64,000 bases of DNA from Halothermothrix orenii H 168 (lineage in GTDB: Bacteria > Bacillota > Halanaerobiia > Halanaerobiales > Halothermotrichaceae). How positions within the stretch are numbered: position 1 is the stretch's first letter; every line of letters begins with the position of its first letter. Shown here piece after piece: positions 60,486 through 64,000 of this stretch. The position numbers were made by a program, and so were the translations under genes. The stretch spans positions 1,954,501-2,018,500 of the forward strand of contig NC_011899.1 in NCBI RefSeq assembly GCF_000020485.1, read 5' to 3'. The notes under the pieces were generated by a model. It had not been told where the DNA came from. It was given only the letters and a program-made list of their open reading frames with translations, and made no database searches.

Positions 60486-61588
60486 TTACTGCAAGATCAA
60501 GTCTTCTATTTCACGTATCATTTTTTCAAATGTAAAATTATCTTCAATTACTTGTCGGCCTTTGTCACCAAATTTATTCTTATCCGGGTTATTCAACATT
60601 TTTACTGTATTTCTGGCTATATCATCAGGGTCTTTCGCCCTGGCCAGATAGCCCGTTTCCCCGTCAATCATAATCTCGCCAATATTACTAACATCAGTAC
60701 AGACAACAGGTCTGGCAAGGGCCATCGCCTCAGCCACTACATAACAAAAACCTTCCCATAAAGGGGTATGAAGCACCAGATCAACCTCAGATAGAATACT
60801 ATAAACATCATCTCTGAAGCCGGTAAAAACCACATAACCACTTATTTCCATGCGTTCTACCATATTTTTTAACTCATTCTCAAGTTCCCCTGTACCTATA
60901 ACCAGTATTTTAAAATCTTTAACTTTTTCACTGAGTATTTTAACAGCCCTAAATAAATATTTATGCCCTTTCTGGGGAGTTAATTGACCCACATTAGCAA
61001 TCAAAGTAGTTTCGGCATTTATCCCAAGCTCTTTTCTAATACTTCCACCACTTTTACTCCTTTTATCAATATCTCCTATTTTAATACCATTGTATATAAC
61101 CGTAATTTTTTCTTCATTAAGCCAGTCCCCGGTATTCTGTAATATAGTCTTTTTAGTAGCCCGGGAATTAGCAATAATATCAGTAACACAGCTATTTAAT
61201 AAAAATTTATTATAAAACCTATCTTTTATAGGAATGGCACTACCCCTTCTGTAAATTATCTTCTCCACACCTGCCATCTTTCCCGCAATTGCTCCAAATT
61301 TTAAATCCTGGGAAAGATTTAAAAACATAACATCTATCTTCTCTTTTTCAAATAATTAGCAAAAGAAATAAGTCTCCAGAAGTTTAAAACGCTCAGGCTC
61401 CCCTTAACAGGTACCACCCGTGTTTTTATCCCCATGTTTTGAGCCCTTTTTAATAATTCACTATTCTTAACACTCCCAACAACAACTTCAAAACCTTCTT
61501 TATTATTAAATTTTTGGGCTACTTCCAGAGTCCATTTTTCTCCTCCGCCCCATTCCCGACAGCTATTTAGGAAAAACAACTTCTTCAA
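60486..61588 (-). pseudogene. Frameshifted GT4 glycosyltransferase gene
   Basis: Two ORFs (61334-61588 and 60486-61328) encode the N-terminal (FLNSCREWGGGEKWTLEVA) and C-terminal parts of one GT4 enzyme. The join is at an A5 run (minus strand; 61344-61348). Adding one A restores ...ANYLKKEKIDVMFLNLSQDL. The C-terminal part has ELENELKNMVERM, VVFTGFRDDVYSILSEVDLV and PLWEGFCYVVAEAMALARPVV with the E-x7-E motif. The full product would be about 367 residues. Causes could be a true inactivating deletion, homopolymer slippage with phase variation, or a sequencing error. Confidence 0.8.
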
Positions 61589-62358
61589 TGGTCTTCAGCT
61601 CCTGACAGGCTTTTATTTTGCTCCCATAGCTTGGCATATTTTAAAAACACATAATATGAAGACACAATAGATAATATAAACCCTTCTGAACCAGAAAGAA
61701 ATCCCCTTTTCAGAAAATATTTTTTAATAAACTCAACAGGGGGTCTCAGCAAAATATATAAAAGGCCAACTTCTTTACCTTTTTTAAATTTTTCCTCCGC
61801 CCAGAGAGTACTATAGAGGTCCATTTTTTTAATATAACTTGATAAATCCCGGTAGGTGAGGTGAACCAGGGGGTTTTTTAGAATACCAACTTTCCCGTTG
61901 ACCCTGACATCCTCATGAACCTTACCGGAAAACTTATAGTCCCCCTCAGATACCTTGAACAGCCTTAAAGTATAATCAGGATACCAGCCACAGTATTTTA
62001 TCCATCTACCGAGGAAATAATTTTTACGGGGAACCTGATAGGCCAAAAATGGGCCACTCTGCAGGGCACCATATATTTCCTCCTTCAACTCAGGAGTAAC
62101 CCTCTCATCGGCATCAACCACCAGAACCCAGTCTGTTTTTAATTTACCCAGGCCAAAATTCCTCTGGGACGAGAAGTTATCAAACTTACGAGCGTAAACC
62201 TTATCTGTATATTCCTTACATATGTCAATGGTATCATCATCACTATAGGAATCCACCACTACAATTTCATCTACCCACTTAATACTCTCCAGGCAGTCCT
62301 TTATATTATCCTCTTCATTATAAGTTAAAACCAGGGCCCCAATGCTATTTTCTGCCAT
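61585..62358 (-). CDS. Glycosyltransferase family 2 (WaaE/KdtX-like)
   Basis: This 257-residue GT2 enzyme has the N-terminal ALVLTYNEEDNIKDCLESIK, DxD region VLVVDADERVTPEL and the later CGWYPDYTLRLFKVS typical of lipopolysaccharide core beta-1,4-glucosyltransferases. The ATG overlaps the upstream heptosyltransferase stop codon by one base (TAATG). It overlaps the frameshifted GT4 gene by 4 bases. Confidence 0.88.
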   Translation of the reverse strand: MAENSIGALVLTYNEEDNIKDCLESIKWVDEIVVVDSYSDDDTIDICKEYTDKVYARKFDNFSSQRNFGLGKLKTDWVLVVDADERVTPELKEEIYGALQSGPFLAYQVPRKNYFLGRWIKYCGWYPDYTLRLFKVSEGDYKFSGKVHEDVRVNGKVGILKNPLVHLTYRDLSSYIKKMDLYSTLWAEEKFKKGKEVGLLYILLRPPVEFIKKYFLKRGFLSGSEGFILSIVSSYYVFLKYAKLWEQNKSLSGAEDH

Positions 62359-63404
62359 TAAAACCACCCACTCTTCTTTATTTCCTCAAAAACTTCATCA
62401 ACACTGATCTCCCTCAAGCACCGGTGGTGCCCTTCAGGACATTCCTGCTGTCCACAGGGCCGGCAATCAATATCCCTATATATTATCCGGTGTTCAGTTC
62501 CGTAGGGTCTATACTTAACCTCATCAGAAGGACCGAACAATGTCAGGGTTGGTGTTCCCACCGCAGCCGAAACATGAACAGGCCCGGTATCACCACTTAT
62601 AACAACATCACACAACCTTACCAGGGCTACCAGCTCGGGCAATGTAGTCTTCCCTGCAGCCACCACTGGCTCTGTTTCCATCTTTTTGATAATGGAGTAA
62701 ACCCTGTCCACATCTCCCGGCCCTCCAGTAAATATAACCCTGACCCCTTCATATTCTTTCTGAAGCCTGTCGGCCAGGGCTGCAAACCTCTCCCCGGGCC
62801 AGCGTTTAGCAGGCCAGGTTCCACCGGTATTAATTCCCACCAGATGCTCTTTACCCCTGACGCCATTTTTCCTTAAAAAGGCAATCATATTATCTTCAGC
62901 GGTTTTATCAAGCCTCAGTTCTAAATCTTTATTCTTGATATTAAGCCCCAGTTCCTCTAAAAAATCGAGGTAAACTTCCACCATATGACAACCCCCGGCA
63001 GGTTTTAGCTTTTTATCCAAAAAGATACCCCGACCCCTGGTGGCAAATCCGGCAGTAGACCGGGGATTTATTAACTTTAATAACAGGGCTGTCCTCCAGT
63101 TCCCATGAATATTTAAACCCACATCATAATTGTTAGCCTTAAGTCCTCTGGCAAAAGCAAACGATTCCTTTAAATCCCATTTTTTATCATATGGATAGAT
63201 ATTATCCAGGTAGGGATTACCGGCTATTATATCATGAAAATTACTGTTAACCACCATATCAATTCTGGCGTCAGGATAATTATATCTTAAATTCCGTATA
63301 AAGGGGGTGGCAAAGATTAAATCACCCAGGTAGAGCAAATCTATGATAAGGATTCTTTTAGCTTTCTGGATATGGTCTGGTATCGATGGTTTCTGTCCGG
63401 TCAT
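62358..63404 (-). CDS. Heptosyltransferase-like GT9 protein
   Basis: This 348-residue GT9 (GT-B fold) protein begins with RILIIDLLYLGDLIFATPFI (nucleotide and acceptor site). Later come VGINTGGTWPAKRWPGERFA and the conserved VISGDTGPVHVSAAVGTPTLTL-type segment (GDTGPVHVSAAVGTPT). It transfers heptose from ADP-heptose to LPS inner core. C-terminal cysteines (CRPCGQQECPEGHHRC) form a possible metal-binding tail seen in several anaerobe homologues. It follows a second GT9 gene. Confidence 0.9.
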   Translation of the reverse strand: MTGQKPSIPDHIQKAKRILIIDLLYLGDLIFATPFIRNLRYNYPDARIDMVVNSNFHDIIAGNPYLDNIYPYDKKWDLKESFAFARGLKANNYDVGLNIHGNWRTALLLKLINPRSTAGFATRGRGIFLDKKLKPAGGCHMVEVYLDFLEELGLNIKNKDLELRLDKTAEDNMIAFLRKNGVRGKEHLVGINTGGTWPAKRWPGERFAALADRLQKEYEGVRVIFTGGPGDVDRVYSIIKKMETEPVVAAGKTTLPELVALVRLCDVVISGDTGPVHVSAAVGTPTLTLFGPSDEVKYRPYGTEHRIIYRDIDCRPCGQQECPEGHHRCLREISVDEVFEEIKKSGWF

Positions 63405-63407
63405 TAT

Positions 63408-64000
63408 TCAGGTCACCCCCAGAATTCTTTCTGCTGCTGACAGAACTTCGTCCACCCTGATATTTTTCATACAACTATGACTGGCCGGGCATTCCCGTTT
63501 CCAGCATTTAATACAATCAAGGTCCTGGTGCTGGATTACAATATGGCCATCTCCGTAAGGACCATGAGTTACAGGATCAGTGGGCCCCATCAGGGCCACT
63601 ACCCTGCTACCTACCGCTGCTGCCAGATGCATGGGGCCTGTATCTCCACCGATAAAAAGGTGAGTCCGTTTATAAAGCTCTGCCAGTTCCTTTAAATTTG
63701 TCTGCCCGGCCAGGTTCAGGGCCTGTTCTTCCATTAAGGCCTGTATTCTTTCAATACCTTCTTTATCACCGGGACCACCGGTAAATATAACGATACAACC
63801 ATTTCTCTTTATAAGGAGGTCAGCCAGTCGGGCATACCTTTCCTCAAGCCAGTTCTTTGATTTCCAGGTGGTATAGGGATTGATACATACCATGAACTTA
63901 CCCTTACCATCAAATTGGCCTAAAAGCCTGTCGACTTTAGTGACTTCTTTTTCACCGGTGACAATCCCATACCTGATTTCCCCGGTCCTGGCGCCGATTC
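63408..64000 (-). CDS. Heptosyltransferase-like GT9 protein, 5' end beyond window
   Basis: The reading frame is open to the right edge of the window, so the visible 197 codons are the C-terminal part. It has FMVCINPYTTWKSKNWLEER, GGDTGPMHLAAAVGSRVVAL, GPTDPVTHGPYGDGH and C-terminal cysteines (CIKCWKRECPASHSC), paralogous to the next gene. The ATG at 63893 is internal: upstream codons in the same frame encode conserved-looking sequence (TGEKEVTKVDRLLGQFDGKG). A tandem pair of GT9 genes fits heptosyltransferases I and II. Confidence 0.85.
   Translation of the reverse strand, partial: IGARTGEIRYGIVTGEKEVTKVDRLLGQFDGKGKFMVCINPYTTWKSKNWLEERYARLADLLIKRNGCIVIFTGGPGDKEGIERIQALMEEQALNLAGQTNLKELAELYKRTHLFIGGDTGPMHLAAAVGSRVVALMGPTDPVTHGPYGDGHIVIQHQDLDCIKCWKRECPASHSCMKNIRVDEVLSAAERILGVT

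Overview
The window looks like a chromosomal segment of a diderm (LPS-bearing), anaerobic, probably halophilic or thermophilic member of the Firmicutes order Halanaerobiales. From memory it most resembles Halothermothrix orenii, but no database was searched. The clues are AT-rich DNA with strong Gram-positive-type ribosome binding sites, together with clear outer-membrane genes: an SLH/OmpM-like porin fragment at the left end, a secretin, and a heptosyltransferase/O-antigen-ligase cluster at the right end. Anaerobic physiology is suggested by the hybrid cluster protein and two ferredoxin-containing ATPases. A glycine-betaine-type uptake system and an NSS symporter fit a salt-loving cell. Nearly every gene is on the minus strand. 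The exceptions are the NSS symporter, gltX and a tRNA-Gln gene.

Layout. (1) 1-10919: the 5' end of an SLH outer-membrane protein, hcp, an ECF transporter S component, DUF5320, an Mrp ATPase, a zinc-type ABC transporter (znuABC), and a NifX / MinD-ferredoxin / MinD-ferredoxin / NifX set like the Desulfovibrio orange-protein neighbourhood, then an MBL-fold hydrolase. (2) 11323-20653: NSS symporter; a three-gene osmoprotectant ABC operon whose binding protein has its two halves in swapped order; three small or unknown genes, two of them tandem paralogues; mtnA plus a class II aldolase for methylthioadenosine/deoxyadenosine salvage; and a MATE exporter. (3) 20889-36137: a 15-kb RHS polymorphic-toxin locus. 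A 2277-residue exported RHS protein ends in a peptidoglycan-binding plus L,D-transpeptidase module cut short by one nonsense codon. Downstream lies an array of displaced C-terminal cassettes: a possible permuted papain-fold domain, an intact L,D-transpeptidase copy, a SleB-type cell-wall hydrolase, and a decayed one. Each is followed by genes for exported or membrane proteins that are good immunity candidates. (4) 36347-46423: an eleven-gene type II secretion operon (K-C-E-F-G-H-I-J-L-M-D), with a secreted GH13 alpha-amylase gene just upstream and the RHS gene just downstream. (5) 48367-51357: a polar amino-acid ABC transporter. (6) 51560-53740: gltX, a possible structured RNA, and tRNA-Gln(CTG). 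(7) 53783-64000: a double FMN-binding lipoprotein, GtrA, PAP2 phosphatase, a GT39 enzyme, and an LPS/glycan glycosyltransferase cluster with one frameshifted GT4 gene.

How it fits together. The LPS genes, the SLH porin and the secretin imply an outer membrane. The type II system could carry amylase, and conceivably the RHS protein, across it. The recognisable RHS cassettes all point to peptidoglycan as the target, and the putative immunity proteins all carry signal or membrane sequences, as expected for protection in the periplasm. Repeated RHS-core fragments at the cassette borders, a 1.5-kb near-identical duplication and palindromic hairpins indicate past recombination. This T2SS-adjacent, peptidoglycan-directed RHS cassette array is the most interesting system in the window.
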